A DNA stretch of 64,000 nt, taken from NCBI GenBank assembly GCA_018398585.1, contig JAGTTD010000012.1, positions 18,671,036-18,735,035 of the forward strand, in the 5' to 3' direction. The DNA is from Simmondsia chinensis (taxonomy: Eukaryota > Streptophyta > Magnoliopsida > Caryophyllales > Simmondsiaceae). The position numbers were made by a program, and so were the translations under genes. The notes beneath the pieces are model-generated. The model worked only from the letters and a program-made list of their open reading frames with translations, did not search any database and had not been told where the DNA came from. Of the stretch, positions 33,402 through 47,400 are shown piece by piece. Each line of letters begins with the position of its first letter. The stretch's first letter is position 1.

Positions 33402-34050
33402 TCATTTATCGAAGCACCGCATGGGCTCAGTTGGCGAGCTCAGGGCATGGTAGATGAGACTCATCAAACAAGACGAGATACAACCTGTTCTATTATCTAG
33501 GCATCGATATCCTTTGTAACATGCTGCATAACTAATGAAAACGCAAGGTTTTGAGCGTGGGGCTAATTTATGAGGGGCCAGTGTGAGGTTAGGATAACAT
33601 GCACATCCAAACACATGAAAACAAGAGTAATCAAGCAGTTTTTGAAATAGTATTTTGAAAGGTGAAAGATTTTTCAAAACCGATATTGGAAGACGATTCA
33701 TTGCAAAAACATGTAGTACATATTGCGTTATCTCAAAATGGGTAAGGAAGATGTGATTAAGGGATTAGCGTATGTTCCATTTTAATTACATGTCTATGTT
33801 TGCGCTCTGCCTCCACATTTTGTTGTGGGATATTAGCACAAGAGAGAGGGAAGTGAATACCATGACGTTGATATAGAGACTTCATACGTCAATGGAGAAA
33901 AAAAGGAGATTGCCACGTATCATAATGAATAATTTGTAAGGGAGCAGTAGCTATATGCAAGGCAGGCTCAAAAGGCAAACAATGCAATTTTTCAGGCAAC
34001 GCATTGACAAATATTGGAAAAACTAGAACTAGAAATTAGTTCTCAATCAC
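33402..34050 (-). pseudogene. copia integrase core and C-terminus
   Basis: NRLPISVLKNLSPFKILF, YSCFHVFGCACYPNLTLAPH and SKPCVFISYAACYKGYRCLD are conserved blocks behind the integrase core (family: INR.P...L...SP...L, VFGC..Y, C.F.GY....KGYRC.D). Upstream near 33780-33860 the minus strand reads SCANIPQQNVEAERKHRHV (family: CP.TPQQNG.AERKHRH), which holds the catalytic glutamate. Confidence 0.8.
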
Positions 34051-34699
34051 AAAATTCTTATAACATTATGACCTAAGTGACCTAACTATCGATGCCAAAG
34101 CTATCTAGGGTGTAGTGAGCATAAAGATCGGTAGTGTAAGGCTAAAGAAACCATAGAGTGGTCCATTATTGTGCTCAAAGAAGCAGGGTTCTTGTAGCCT
34201 TGTCCTTAACATTAACAAAAAAATTTGAGTCAAGCTCCACAACACAGTTATTATTTTGGTATAGTGTTTTAGTACACAAAAGGTTGTTAATGAGTTATGA
34301 GACTAACATGACATCTTTAAGTGAAAAAGGACACAATTTAGTAGGGAGGGAGGATGAACCCATAGTCATAGGTAGTCAAATGCCATCACTAACAAGGTCG
34401 GTCTTATGACCATTACAAGGCAAAAGGCTATGAACGATATTTGGATTGGGCTACATATGATTGGACGTTTTTAAGATGGTGTCTTGTGGGACATTGACAG
34501 ATATTGCAATCAAGGAGTGTGATGGGTCAAGAAAAGAAGTCTAATCACAATGATGAGGGAATCAGAAAGCATTGCGGCCATTATGACTAAGATCTGGCTA
34601 AATTGGGAGTGAGGACCAAGTATACCACCACAAGGGTTGAAGGGGGAAACTCTTACAGGTCTTACCAAAGAGGGATGTGGATAAGGCACTCCGGGTTGA

Positions 34700-35200
34700 G
34701 ATGAGCTCAATCCTTTAGGGTTAAAAGTCCCTGCTTGGTGTTGTTAAGGCTGGCCTTATCCTCTAGAGCAGCTCCCTTTGCCGCCTCGATGGTCATTGGG
34801 TCGACCCTGGCTACCTTGGTTGCGACTTCCCTTACCCTGATTGGATGTTTGGGAACCCACACCTATTGCAACCAAAGCATGAGGCTGGTCAATAACAATG
34901 CACCCGCTATAGCGAGTGAAGGCAGCCTCTTCATTGAGAAGAGTTGTCTTCAATTCCTCAAAGGTGAGAAACCGAATGAATTTCAAGCGAAAGTGGCAAA
35001 AGTGCAATAATTAGAAGGAAGGCCAAATAGAGCATTTAGAGACTTGAGAATCAATGGCAATAAGATCGTCAACAATCAATTTGTGACCAACCAAAATCAT
35101 GTAAAATTGCTAATTCCAGGCTTTAATTGGTGGTATTTTCTAATTTGATGGTAACTATGTGCGAGATATTGGAGAGAGGTGGTAAAACGGAAGGAGATGC
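34700..35200 (-). pseudogene. copia gag remnant
   Basis: LKFIRFLTFEELKTTLLNEE resembles the UBN2/gag segment (family: I.LEEL...LL..E), followed by a G/R/N-rich tail, GVGSQTSNQGKGSRNQGS, as found before the CCHC knuckle. The knuckle itself was not found. Confidence 0.65.
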
Positions 35201-35205
35201 TTGAT

Positions 35206-35212
<7 letters not shown>

Positions 35213-35245
<33 letters not shown>
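35213..35245 (+). repeat. (GA)n microsatellite
   Basis: An uninterrupted GA dinucleotide run, seen directly, inside the 5' part of the copia element. Confidence 0.9.
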
Positions 35246-35248
<3 letters not shown>

Positions 35249-35943
35249 GAAATGAAAGAGCAAACTAGGTCAAGAAGGCACGGGTACTACAGGGAGAACA
35301 CCTGTCATCGGAGATAGTAGGGCACGACCAAAGATTGGTAGCGTAGACATCAGCAACATCGGGAGAGACCGAGGAAGGGTAGTTAGATGCACACAACAAA
35401 CGAACGAGACACCAGAAGGCTAAAGGTGGTTAAGATACACAAGAGAGGGAGACATTGGTGGGAGTGAAGCAGGGCGCCACCAGATTAGAGACAGCGCAAA
35501 CATCACGTGCAACGAAGGCATTCAACTTACCACTATGGAGAGGGGAAAAGGCCTCCATAGAGAAAATTAGAGGGTAGAACTAGGCAAGGTGGTAATGGGG
35601 TGCGTTCCATGGGTATAGGTGGTTGGCAGAGATGGGATTGCAACATCGAGGTGTTGTAGCCTGGGCTAGGGTTTAGGTTAGGTTTGAGGTCGGGGTTGAG
35701 GGCCGCCAATGTTTTCAATTGGAAGATAAAGAGAAAAGAATAATGGCAATTCTAATTATATTACTCCGATATTATGTGAAATATAACGAACCATATAATT
35801 AAATAAACAAAAAATTGTATAAGCATCCCCATATAAAAACTGTGAAAAAACAATTATAGATACTACCCTCAATGCATAGGAACCCTAGGCATGACATAGG
35901 AAAAGGGTAAAAACCCTTGGTGACATCATAAGGCATCTAATAA

Positions 35944-37365
35944 AAGAGGATTCACAACCAACGGTTCAATAAAATACTCATGTTCGAAATCAGTTACGAC
36001 TCGTACATTTTCATTATGGGGGCTCGATAACTTATCGAGTTGAGTTCAAGCAAACTCCATATACTTAACAAGCCAAGTTCGAATAAAGGACCGTCGGCTC
36101 ATTAACATTCGAAAAATGTTTGACAAGGGTCTACTAAGCGCTCGGATAAAAGCCTGCTAAAACTCGTGAAGTGCTTGTTAAGAGATTGGTATTGGCTCGA
36201 AAATGGTTCCATAATAACTCGATGGTAACTCAAATACCTCAACTCAGTAGCAAGCTCTGCTAGAATAGGAGCATAATTTGGCCCGATAACAAGCTCAAAT
36301 TGACTTGACAACGAGCATGAATAGATCGATTGGGCTAACAAGCTGAATGTTAAATACACTAAAATCTCATTAAACCGAGCTCGGAAAAAGGTTCACAAGC
36401 TTGATAAGTATTCGGCTCCAATGGAAGCTCAATAAGGCTTATCAAGCTCAAGCGCCAACAAGGGGTGTTCAACTCGATTCAACTCATTTAAACCCCAACG
36501 TATGCTCTAGAGAGAGATTTTGCATCCGAGTGTATATTCTAGAGATAGAAAGATTGCACATCCTTGCTTCAGATGCCTCATCAGTCTAGACCCCCAGCTC
36601 TTGTGGGCATTATCAAATATCAATGACAGTATTGTCTGCACTGCAAGTGTTTATAACAGAACCGGGTGGGATGCTAGTGTAAATTCCAGAGACAATGGCA
36701 GGTCTAGAAATTCAATCACAAAATGCTCAATATTCACAATGCTCGAATGAATAAAAGAAATATTCACAAATCTGAAATTTCACCTGAAATTTAAAATATG
36801 CATCGACATGAATTGAACTTACAAATTCAATTATATAAATAGTGCAACCAAAGATCTTGGCTGCCACTGGTCTTCAGGTTAGGGTCTAGCACCTACTAAA
36901 TTTTTTATCACGCGATTATCTATCATGAGGCACTATGTCAGGCTATGTATAGATAGCAGCCCCCCCCCCCCCCCCCCCCCCCCCCAAGTATTTTTCTTAC
37001 CTTCTTAAAAAAAATCCACCCCCCAACAAGAAGAAACAAAGTAAACAATGAAAGGAGTAATGTTCTTGTACAAAACAACACGAGGTATAAGCTCTAATAT
37101 GTAACAAAGTAAAAATACCAAACAAAGCAAAACAGTGGTTTCATACACACAAAAAAAGGAAAATGTGGTAATGAGGGAAAAGATAGAATCCGAGTCAAAT
37201 GGCTATTAGCATTAACCAACCCTGCAATACTTACAGAGGATTTTGGAAGCTAACACAATACCCAAAATTAGGATAAAGATTGATTCGCACACATAGCTAT
37301 GAATATCGCTGCCGTAATAATTACAAGCAACATGGCAGCACAGAGATCACAAAGAAAGCAAGCAG
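35944..37365. other. gene-free stretch downstream of the remodeler gene
   Basis: Between about 36000 and 36440 there are many gctcgat/aagctcgaa words of the kind seen near the ends of non-autonomous hAT elements, but no terminal repeats could be fixed. A 26-base C run lies at 36960-36985. The 3' UTR of the gene should lie just left of 37366; no poly(A) signal is convincing. Confidence 0.45.
36960..36985 (-). repeat. 26-base poly-C (poly-G on minus)
   Basis: An uninterrupted run of 26 C, about 380 bp downstream of the stop codon of the remodeler gene. Confidence 0.9.
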
Positions 37366-37476
37366 TTAAGGATTGCCCAAGAATAAATATCGGAGATCTT
37401 CTACAGTGAGCCGAGTCGCAGAACCACCACTATGATCTTCACCGAAAGCAGATGCAACCATTTTTCTCTTCTCTTC
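37366..37476 (-). CDS. CHR28: CHR28-like exon h: terminal exon
   Basis: 36 codons plus [23 protein letters not shown] and [14 protein letters not shown] form the usual family C-terminus. It lies 5.1 kb from exon g across an intron filled by transposon relics. Confidence 0.93.
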   Translation of the reverse strand, partial: EEKRKMVASAFGEDHSGGSATRLTVEDLRYLFLGNP

Positions 37477-38435
37477 CTGGCATCACATAGAAATTTGAAT
37501 TTTAGTTTTTTTTACAGTTTACAGTTCATTTGTGGCATAGAGAACAAACAGTTACAGTAAATAAACCATTAATGCTTGGAAGACCAGCTCTTTTCTCTGT
37601 CACACTCAACACCAGAAACAAGCCGCCACATGTCAGCCAATTTTTAGTAACATAATATTCTGTTAAAATTCTACTGAGCCTTTAGGCACAACCTACATAA
37701 TTAGCATATATGAAGTCCATATATAAGCCAAAGAAGGGTTCCATCATAAAACAAATTGAAATTCGATGGAATAATACCCTAGAATTATATATTAATATTC
37801 TCTTTCACAACTCCAATGTGAGATTCAAATGAACTCACATATTCAGTCATTTGTGTCTGTCAAATTTTCATTTCAACATGATATGCTTGATCTTGTTTCT
37901 GTGGGTACGCGCCCCCCCGCCCCCCCCCCCCCCCCCCCCCCCCTCTCCTCTTCTAGAAAACCACATTCAAAAATAGTCATTTTTCACTTAAAACACATCT
38001 TTTCAATTTTTCAAAAAATAAATTCTAACGCTGAAATATTTTTCAATCAACCACCTACAGTAATGCCGTTAATATTCCGTTTGGTTTATACATGTTATTT
38101 TTCATAGATTAAAAACATAACACATGTTGGTCTTAGCTCAATTGGTAAAGTATTTTACTACTACAGTGGCTCTCTGTGTACATTTGAATCTCTATACACA
38201 CAAGCATGTAGTGGGATTCAAACATACACATAGAGACAATTTTAAGGATATGTACTTTACCAAGCAAGCTCACACCAACATATATGTTTATCTCCTCCAT
38301 TTTCATAAGAAACTGTAAAATTATACGTGTAGCCTCAATGGAAAACTAGAGGCGTCACTATAGGTGCTTGATTGAAAAACTGCTGAAAAATCAAAAAGTT
38401 ATGTTAATTAAGTCAAGAACGACAACTTCAAAGGG

Positions 38436-38466
<31 letters not shown>

Positions 38467-41400
38467 TCCCCCTGGTGGGGGAGGGGTAAACCCTTGTTTA
38501 TATGAAATCCCTAACTACATAGATTAAATCATCCTGCATTTGGGAACTAGGATCCAGATCTCAAATTCTGGGTTGACCCAAATTCAATGGTTGGGAAGCT
38601 GAAAAGTATTCAATGTGAATTTGGTTTGTTCGATTTGGAAACGATACAATGGCTTAGGGAAACGAATTTCAAATTCCTGATTTTACCCCTTCATTCCAAA
38701 CCTCAATGTTCCTTCCCATAAATCCAAATCAACCAATTGAAATTGATGATTTTCAGAATTTGATTTCTAAATTATTCATCTTGAATTTGAATGGAAGCTC
38801 ACACCCTCGAAGATTTTCAGGGCTTTCCAGAGAAGAGAAGAAAATAAGGACGAATCGAGCATGTGAGATAGTGAGAAAGAGGAAACGCTGGCATGAGTTT
38901 GATTGGTGATAATAGCAAGTCAGCAAATGCCCAGCGTCTGCCATCCAGGAGGTACGTTCCGAATGGCATGCTGTTCGATGATACTTATGAAGAGGAAGGC
39001 TGATGTCCAAGAGGAGGTGGAGACAACAGATGGGTTAGGTGAAACTAGGGATTATTTGTATCTGAAATATTAGGGTCTGTTTGGTTTTGTTTTCTGACAT
39101 TTGTTTTTGATTTTGAAAAACCAAAAACTGTTTTTAGCTTTTTCGTTTTAGTATTTGACAAATAGTTTCTAATTTTTAACAAACAGTACCAGAGGCCCAT
39201 TAAAGAGGATGGTGGACGGCGGATGAAACGAGGAAACAAACAAAGTTGAAAACGCTTTTGAAGAAACACTTTTTTCCAATTTTCCTGACAGTGTTCATGC
39301 TTTCTAAGAACTCTAGAATTACAAATTATTGTTCCCTTTTTATTTTAAAAAACCCAAAAACGTCAATTTTTAAATGAATATGAACGGACCCCTAATTAAC
39401 CAAACACAAGAATAAAACATATTATCCTATTTTAAACCCTGCAGTACTTCACAGTCTCAAGACAACAAACAGAATTTCTTCCTTTTTTTTCTTTTTTTCT
39501 CTTAGGTGGGGTGGATAGGAATAGCAGTGGGGCGGGTATGGGTATAAGTGAGATGGATAGTGCGCACGAGTCCGGTGTACCAGCCACAAGTATGGGGCGG
39601 GTACGGGTATAATGTCATACCAGCCCCACCCCGCCCTGTTCCACCCCTTTTACACCATACCCGTTACATCTTGTATCTAATTAACTTTCATATTAAAATA
39701 CATGTGCATAAATTTAATTAGCTAAATTATTTATCAAAGTTATAACAAATGTAATTGAATTCTTAAGAATAGTATTAAATAATTAATACTGGCAGGTATG
39801 GATAACCGTTTGGCACCCACATTACGGAGGGTACGGGGCGGGTAAATGGATACCCATACGGGTAATAGGGCTGGTATAGATATGGGTTTGTACCCGCCCC
39901 AGTATCCACTTCATACCCATGGTGGGTAATGGATTTGGGCAGGTATAAGAATGGGTGTGGATTTGGGTGGCGGGTACGGGTATAGAGGAGGCACCCCCCG
40001 TACCCGCCCCATTGCCATCCCTACCCCGGTGGACGGCGGGTTGGAGTAAGAATTAACAAGTTGCACTATTTGAAATCTTGTATATTGAAACTTTGAATTG
40101 AATAACCACCTAGTCGCCCAAACTAACTTCATGATTTTCTAAAAGATAAAAGAAATGGGATCATTATTTTTCCGATAACCTAGTCACATCTTAGATACCT
40201 ACAGGTTATCACCTCCGAATGCGATCTATCTTCGTCACAGCCTTAAGCCCCCAAACCATAGTTACAAGAAACTCCTAAAATGCTATATGCCCAAAAATGC
40301 AATACGGTGTCTCGGAGTCAGATTCACGTTTCCAACATGCATCAAACTTGACAGAAGTACGATTCAAATAATCATGGAATCATTTCGACAAGAAGATACT
40401 TGTCCAGCTACTAGATAAATGGATTTAAATAAATGATTGAATTAAGTGGACATGTTGGAATCAATTTTCTTGATCGTATTCATCGAAATACTTGATTTAC
40501 TTCGTCACTACTTAATATTGACTTTGTTTTGATATCTATGATTTAACTGCTCAATTGATGACAACAACTACAATAACCAAGGGTCTCAAAGAGGCTCCCA
40601 CCAAGGTAGGGTCTAGAAAGGGAAAGAATACAAAACCTTACCTCTATAAGGTGCCACCCTACAGAGAAGTTATTTCCTAAAGGCCCCTAACATAAAAGAA
40701 CAACATTTATGAAATCTAAGTCTAATGAAATAAGAAAGAAAAAAAAAATGCATGCCCTTGAACTGACATCAGTGTACTCCTCTCTCCTGACAGCTGTGTC
40801 GACCACATGTATATTTAATCATCACTCAATTCTATCTAAGGTTATCTCTTCAATGAGGTTCAGGTGGGTAAGGTAATGTTGAATAGTCTTCATAAAGCTT
40901 TTCTTCGGCCTGCCTCTACCTCTCTTCCAGTGTACCTTATGTAGTTGTTCACATTCCCTAACAGGGGCAATGGTCGGTCTTTTCTTAACATGCCCAAACA
41001 ATTGTAGACATTGCTCCTTCAATTTATCTTTAATTTGAGCCACACCCAATTTGTGTCTTCCACACATTCACCGCAACATCTTCATTTCCATCATCTTCAA
41101 CCTTGGGTGTGGCACATTTAAATGGTCAACAATCTATACCATATGACATTGTTGATCTCACTGCCATCTTATAATATCTTCCCTTCAACTTTAAAGGAAA
41201 CCATTTATCACATAGTATCGTTGAAGCCATCTTCCACTTAAGCCATCCCACTTTAATACGATCATAACATCCTCATCAACTCCACCATCATGTTGCACCA
41301 TGGAGCTCAAATGTCTGAAACATTCTTTTTTTCAGAATACATTATGTCCCAATCTTCACAGCTTCTATGATTGGTTTGGTTGTGGTACAAAACTTAGATT

Positions 41401-44400
41401 CCATATAATCAATTTTTGACCTATTAAGCCGAAAACCATCGATTCTAATAGTGTCCAAAGTTCCAGCTTCTCATTCACCCCTCTCTTAACTCTCCTATCA
41501 AGAATATATCATTTGCAAAAAGCATACACCAAGGTATATCCCCTTGGATGTGTTTCGTAAGCATGTCCATAACCAAAACAAACAAGAAATGACTCAAAGA
41601 TTATCCTTGATGCAACCCAACTGCAATAAGGAAAACATCAGTCTTCCCTTCTGTTGTACGCACATTCGTCAATGTCTTCATACATATCTCTAATGACTCG
41701 AATATATATATATATATATATGGGAATGCCTTTCTTTTTCCAAACCTTCCATAAGACCTCTCTTGACACTTTGTTATACTACTTCTCCAAATCAATGCAG
41801 ATCGTGTGTAAATCCCATTTTTTATCTCCGTAGTATTCTATAGTCATCTAACATATGGATTGCTTGCATCGTAGATCTACCCGGCATAAAACCAAATTGA
41901 TTATCTAAGACACCTATTTATCGCTCGGGCCTTCTTTCAATGACCTGCTTCCACAACTTCATAGTATGCTCATGAGTTTGATACCCTGTAGTTGGCACAA
42001 CACTAAATGTCATCTTTGTTCTTATAGATCGGTACCAGAGTGCTCTTCCTTCCACTTGTTAGGCATTTCTTACCTTAAAGAATTCGATTGAATAGTTTAA
42101 TCAACCAACTTATGCCCTTGTCTCTAATGCATTTCCATGCTTCAATGGGCATTTCCATTTGGTCCAACTATTTTACACCTACCCATTTTCTTTGAAGCTT
42201 CCCTAACTTCTTCAGGTCTCATGGCTCAATTAGTGACTTTTCATTAATTGTCCTTATATATCTAATATGTAGTAATATAACTGCTCCTTCCACGCTCCCA
42301 ACCTTAGGAACTTCTATGACAATGCACTCCCTCGTACCTGTTTCCATTTCTACTCTCGCTTCTTTACAGCCAACTGTTCACAAAAAACTGCTGCTTTGTT
42401 TCCTATACTACATTGCTACAGCACTGATAATTAACATTCCATCTAAAAAACTTTACGTTATTGTTCTCCCGTATACTTTGATGCCACTCATTCTATCCCT
42501 AAAGATAGAAGCTAACCATAAAAGCCAACTGTAGTGTAAGTTAACAAGAAGCAAATGCAATGTAAAAAGCCACACCTGAAGAGCTAATATCCGATCCTCC
42601 ACGGTATCTTTTATAGTAATCCTTGATATCGTTACTGGGCGAGTTTGTCCAATTCGATGAGCTCGGTCAACAGCTTGGTCTTCTGTGGTTGGATTCCACC
42701 AAAGATCCAAAAGGATGACATGACATGCTGCAACCATGTTCAAACCAAGATTCCCTGCCTTCAGTGACATCAGCATGACAATCACCTACAAGCAAGACCG
42801 AGGAAACACTTACAATAACAATGATCGTACTCATCAAAATAAATACAGGAACAATGATCATATTCATCAAAATAAGAGAAAAAATGCGAACATGCACAGT
42901 TATAGTAGTTATCATTTGTATCGCTGCAAAACTATCATAATTTCCCCAATCGTGGATGAACATGGGCATTTTAATGTGTCAGCAAACACAGTTTTCATCA
43001 CCGCCAGTCTGTGTATTACTTAGGTTCAGTATATCGAGTAGACCTAGCAATTGGGTTGGGTTGGGTTAATATCACATCGGGTCTCTCTCCGGTTGGGTTA
43101 GAATCAGGTCAATCATACTTGGGTCGGGTCACCCTCGGGATTGGGTGGATCTCGGGTCAGGTCAGTCTCAGGTTGGGTCGGGTCAACCGTGGGTCAGATT
43201 AACCTCGGGTCGAGTATTCTTAGCTCAGCTCCGATTTTAGGCTGACCCATCAGGTTATTTTGATAAGATATTTATTCAACCTTGAAAGTTATAACTAAAC
43301 TACAAAACAAAATGACTATAATTAGCATTTTATTTAGATTCTATGATAAAATGGATTTGAATTTGGGTCATTTCGGAACATAAGACGGGTCTGGTTCGGG
43401 TCTCGGGTCATCAAGGGTTGGGTCATTTTAGGTTTCGAGTTAACTCAGGTCGGGTCAAGTTAGGATCAGGTCAAATTCGGGTCGGTTCATTTTCGGGTTC
43501 GGGTCCCATTAAATTTTTCGGGTTAGGGTCAGGTCGGGTAGCAGGTCAAATGAGTCGGGTCATTGGGTCGGGTCACATTTTGCCAGCTCTAATATCGAGA
43601 CACAGCCCCCTCTTAAACTTTACTCACTTAGCATGAGAATCTATCCCACAGCAACACCAACGCCATCCATTTCACCAATTAAATTGTTTGTAATTTCAAA
43701 TCTGTCCATTATATGAATATTTTCATGTATTTCGTGTCCGAGAGAAAGTACATGCCAGAGGACAAGGCATCCTCCAAATGAATACAGGCACATAAAGCAA
43801 TCAAAACAATAAGACAACTTTTTAATAGGGCATCAACTGATCCCGAAGGGAAGTGATGAGATTGGACTCTGAAAACATCCTGGGTTGACTCTTCATATTT
43901 ATATCTCCCAAGCTTTGAATTTTTGATTTACAAACTACCTCAATCAGGGTTTCCAAATTCTTCAGATTTTGCTCTAGCATGTGTTACATCCAGAGGAGTT
44001 AATACACAAAACTTCCACAGAGGAAGCAAGATTCAGACCTCTGGATCACTATTGAACTCTCTGACAGCCTTGTCTCTGGCAGCCAGACTCATGGTCCCAT
44101 CAAGCCTCCTGTATGGAATGCAATATCGCTGCAAAAATGACTGAAACAGGTTGAGCATTGTAGTCCATTGGGAAAAAACAATTGCCTTTGTTGGTCCTTC
44201 CCATGATGAACAATCTGTCATATCTGTTCTGACTTCCAAATCCACTAAATCCGACTCCCCAAAATCATCTTGGTCCATGTATGGACTGCTAAATTTACAA
44301 CTTGACTTTAGTACCTGCAATGCTGCTTTGATTTTAGAGGAGATATACTCCTCCTTCATAATGGACAAACTCTGATAACTTGGATCACCATTGGATAAGT

Positions 44401-47400
44401 TGCCCTCAACCTCATCAGACAGGCAACATCTCAAAGTAGATTTAGAGAAGAGAACATCAGCACTAATGTGCTTCCTGCATCTGGAGGCTGGGCACAAATT
44501 GTCATCACCATTCAAGTGCTCTGACACACATTGATAGCAAAAAACATGACTGCACATGGTAATAACAGCATCCTCTGCTGGATCCTACAAAGGCATTTGG
44601 CGCAAACAGAAGTTAGCCAATACAACAGCATGATAAGGTACAACTACATAGATGCTATTGCTTACACATCGAAAGCGCTGATGAAGGCTGCTTTCCGACC
44701 TTTTTTCCCAATTTACCAGAAAATGCAAACAAGGGCAAAAATGGGAAAATGAACAGTCCAACGGCATTGGTAAATGCAATTTGAGTAAGCAAAATCAGCT
44801 TTTATTTCTCCACCACTCCCACTAATGAAGAAAGCTGCACATAAGACTCCACGGTTGGACTCATGCGGTAAGATATGGACTGGAAGAAAAACCTTCACAG
44901 CCATTCCAAAACAAAAAGTCCATCCTCACACAGTAGATTTACTACATAGATACATTCTACTCTATCAGACCTTCTCTTCCATGAGTTCCTAATGGATAAG
45001 ACTTTGCATTAAGGTTTCCTCAAACGAATATAAGGCCTAGCATCTCCCTTTACAAACAAGAATAAACCGATAATCACACAATAAATTCCATCAAATCAAT
45101 CACTCTTTTTCTTGTTTTATCAGTGGGGTCTTTTTTTTTTTTTTTTTGTTGTTGGGGGGGGGGGGGGGGGCGGCGCCTGGGGCTCAGGGAAAAAAGACAA
45201 TGTAAATAGCAGAAAGAAGGTAAACAAAGGAGAAAACGTCGAATCATTAACCTCGTCTACAAAAATAGGGGACCTTTTTATCCCGCCAAGTATTGGTTTA
45301 CCAGATGGGGGACAGTTTTCTTTTAACACTTACATGGGAAGAAATCCATACACTGCTAAAAGGAATATGTACACCACAGTTTTCACCCAAACCAGATACA
45401 ACAATTCAACTGCACGACAGAGCACAGCCAGAGATATTTGCACTCAGTTCTCCTAAGCCCAATAAAACTCCACCTACAGGAAATTGATTGCTCACATTGC
45501 ACAATGAACAAGCCTCATTACTTCAACCTAGAAGACCAATATTATGAGACTATCCCTTGAACACAAACGGCAAAAAGATGTCAACTAAGAGGTGCAAGGG
45601 GAAAATGGGAGATGAGAAGATATCCAGAAACCAGGAAAAGGACATTAAACAAAGGGGAAACATTGATGGGTACAAAGAAGAGCTTCCAAATATCGCTGGA
45701 TTGGTCTTAAGAAGAAAAGGATAATAAAAGAATATCTCTTTTAACACTTATGGGCAAAAATTCATATGATGCACACAATACTTTGCCATATGAAATCCTT
45801 TCACTCCAACTAGACAATGAATTTAACTGAAAAACAGCACCTGGGCAGGGAAATTTCGGCTCCTCGCTCCTCCCAACACCCCCAACCCACAGGGCACGAC
45901 CTGGAGCTAAGAAAATTCATACTACAGGGCAAACCTATTGCTCAAAAAAGGGGATGAACATATATTCCAAACATCAATAGAGAATCTCCGACCATGAAAT
46001 TATAATGAATTTGAAAGAAATCATTGCAACTGCGGAGAATTTGCACAGTTTTCACATGTACTGAGCTCCATACACATAAATTAAAATTCCAAAAGCAACT
46101 GACACAGAGTCAGCTCTGATGATGATGTCACCCTGGTTTCAACATATATCATGACCCAACTCCACATGAACCATCCCTCAGAGAGGCAAGAAACAAGATA
46201 ATGGACTTGTATCAGAAGTTTATTATCTATTGCCTTTAAGGATGAGACAGTAATACACTAAACAAAAGCAAATACCCTAGAAAGCAAGGGAAGAAAATTA
46301 ATTCCAGAGATTCACTCACCCTGCAGATCTGACAAATGGCTGTGGATGCGTCCAAATGAGTAAAGAGGTCTATCAGTGTATGCTTTGGAAGCTGCTTTGC
46401 CTTCTCCAGATTAGTTCTATGGACAGACTCGGAAGTCAATCCTTTGACAAGAAATGGGTGATCACAAGCCTGACGTAGGCGCAAAAGCATCAACAGAATG
46501 TTTGCATAGTTTTGATTCAATGTCCCAGCAGCAGCATAAGCCTACAACAAATTTCCACCTCAGAACTCAGAATATTGCATTAAAAATAGAGTTAAAAGTT
46601 CAAATTTTCTCCTTACTCACTACACCAGAAACAAACTTGAATGCAAAAATGTCAATTGTTTATGGTTGGCATCCTTAGAACGTCAAACAAAGACCAACAA
46701 ATGCTGACAAAATTAATGAACTCTTGCCAACGAGCAGATTGGAAGCTCAACTAGTAATTTGAAAGCAATTCTATTGCCTAAATAAGGTACTGTGTGGAAA
46801 CTTTCTGGAAAAATAGCTAACTTCAGTAACATAATGGATAATCGAACCATATTCATTTTGGATACTGATCACTTAATTTTTTGGTTTGCCTATGTGATTT
46901 TGCATATAATTCTGAGTAACTTGATTCTTCATATTCTAGGAAAATTGCCATCCTGTTGCTCTATGGCTGTGTTTGCTTTTGGCTTTTAGGGTTGAGGGCC
47001 CTCGGACACAGCTTTCCTTTGGGGTTGCACCTTGAAGGGGTAAGGCAGCGTACATCCCCCCCCCAACAAAAAAAAACCCTGCGTTGATGGGAGCCCCTGT
47101 GGCACTGGGTTTGTTGTTGTATCCATTATGTTACTCCGGTGTTGATCTCACTTTTACCTTCAGTTAAATTCATGACTTCTTGCCTTTAACCCTTGCGTGC
47201 CGGAATGATTTTTCTTTGTTGGTGATTTAACAGCAAAAGCCTTGAAAATTTACAAGGAATAGACAGAGAAGATTGAACAGTTGGCACAGCTAACAGACTT
47301 GACTTTGGACAATCTCCCAACAAGACATGGGGGTGACTTTACTAGTAACAAAGTTGTCAAGTCTCGATGGCAATCCAAAACTTGTATCTTTGAGTGCGGA

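Larger units (their letters stand above)
30840..35943 (-). mobile_element. Ty1/copia retrotransposon, complete layout but decayed
   Basis: On the minus strand, gag, integrase, RT and RNase H remnants follow in copia order (integrase before RT). Flanking LTR-like blocks, about 30840-31013 and 35722-35943, share segments such as aggaaaa.ggtaaaaaccct.ggtgacatca. The PPT gattgagggggcg precedes the left LTR on the minus strand. The sequence after the right LTR, attggcggccctc, is where a PBS should be but is not the usual Met type. Exact LTR borders are uncertain. Confidence 0.75.

Noticed and set aside
44531..44904. Frames on both strands upstream of exon f as possible extra exons
   Set aside because: The exon e-f junction is in phase at 46320/44584 and completes the RING finger, so this is intron.
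45112..45456. Plus-strand frame with Phe and Gly runs, and the overlapping minus frame
   Set aside because: Built on T17 and G17 homopolymers in an intron of the remodeler gene; no domain.
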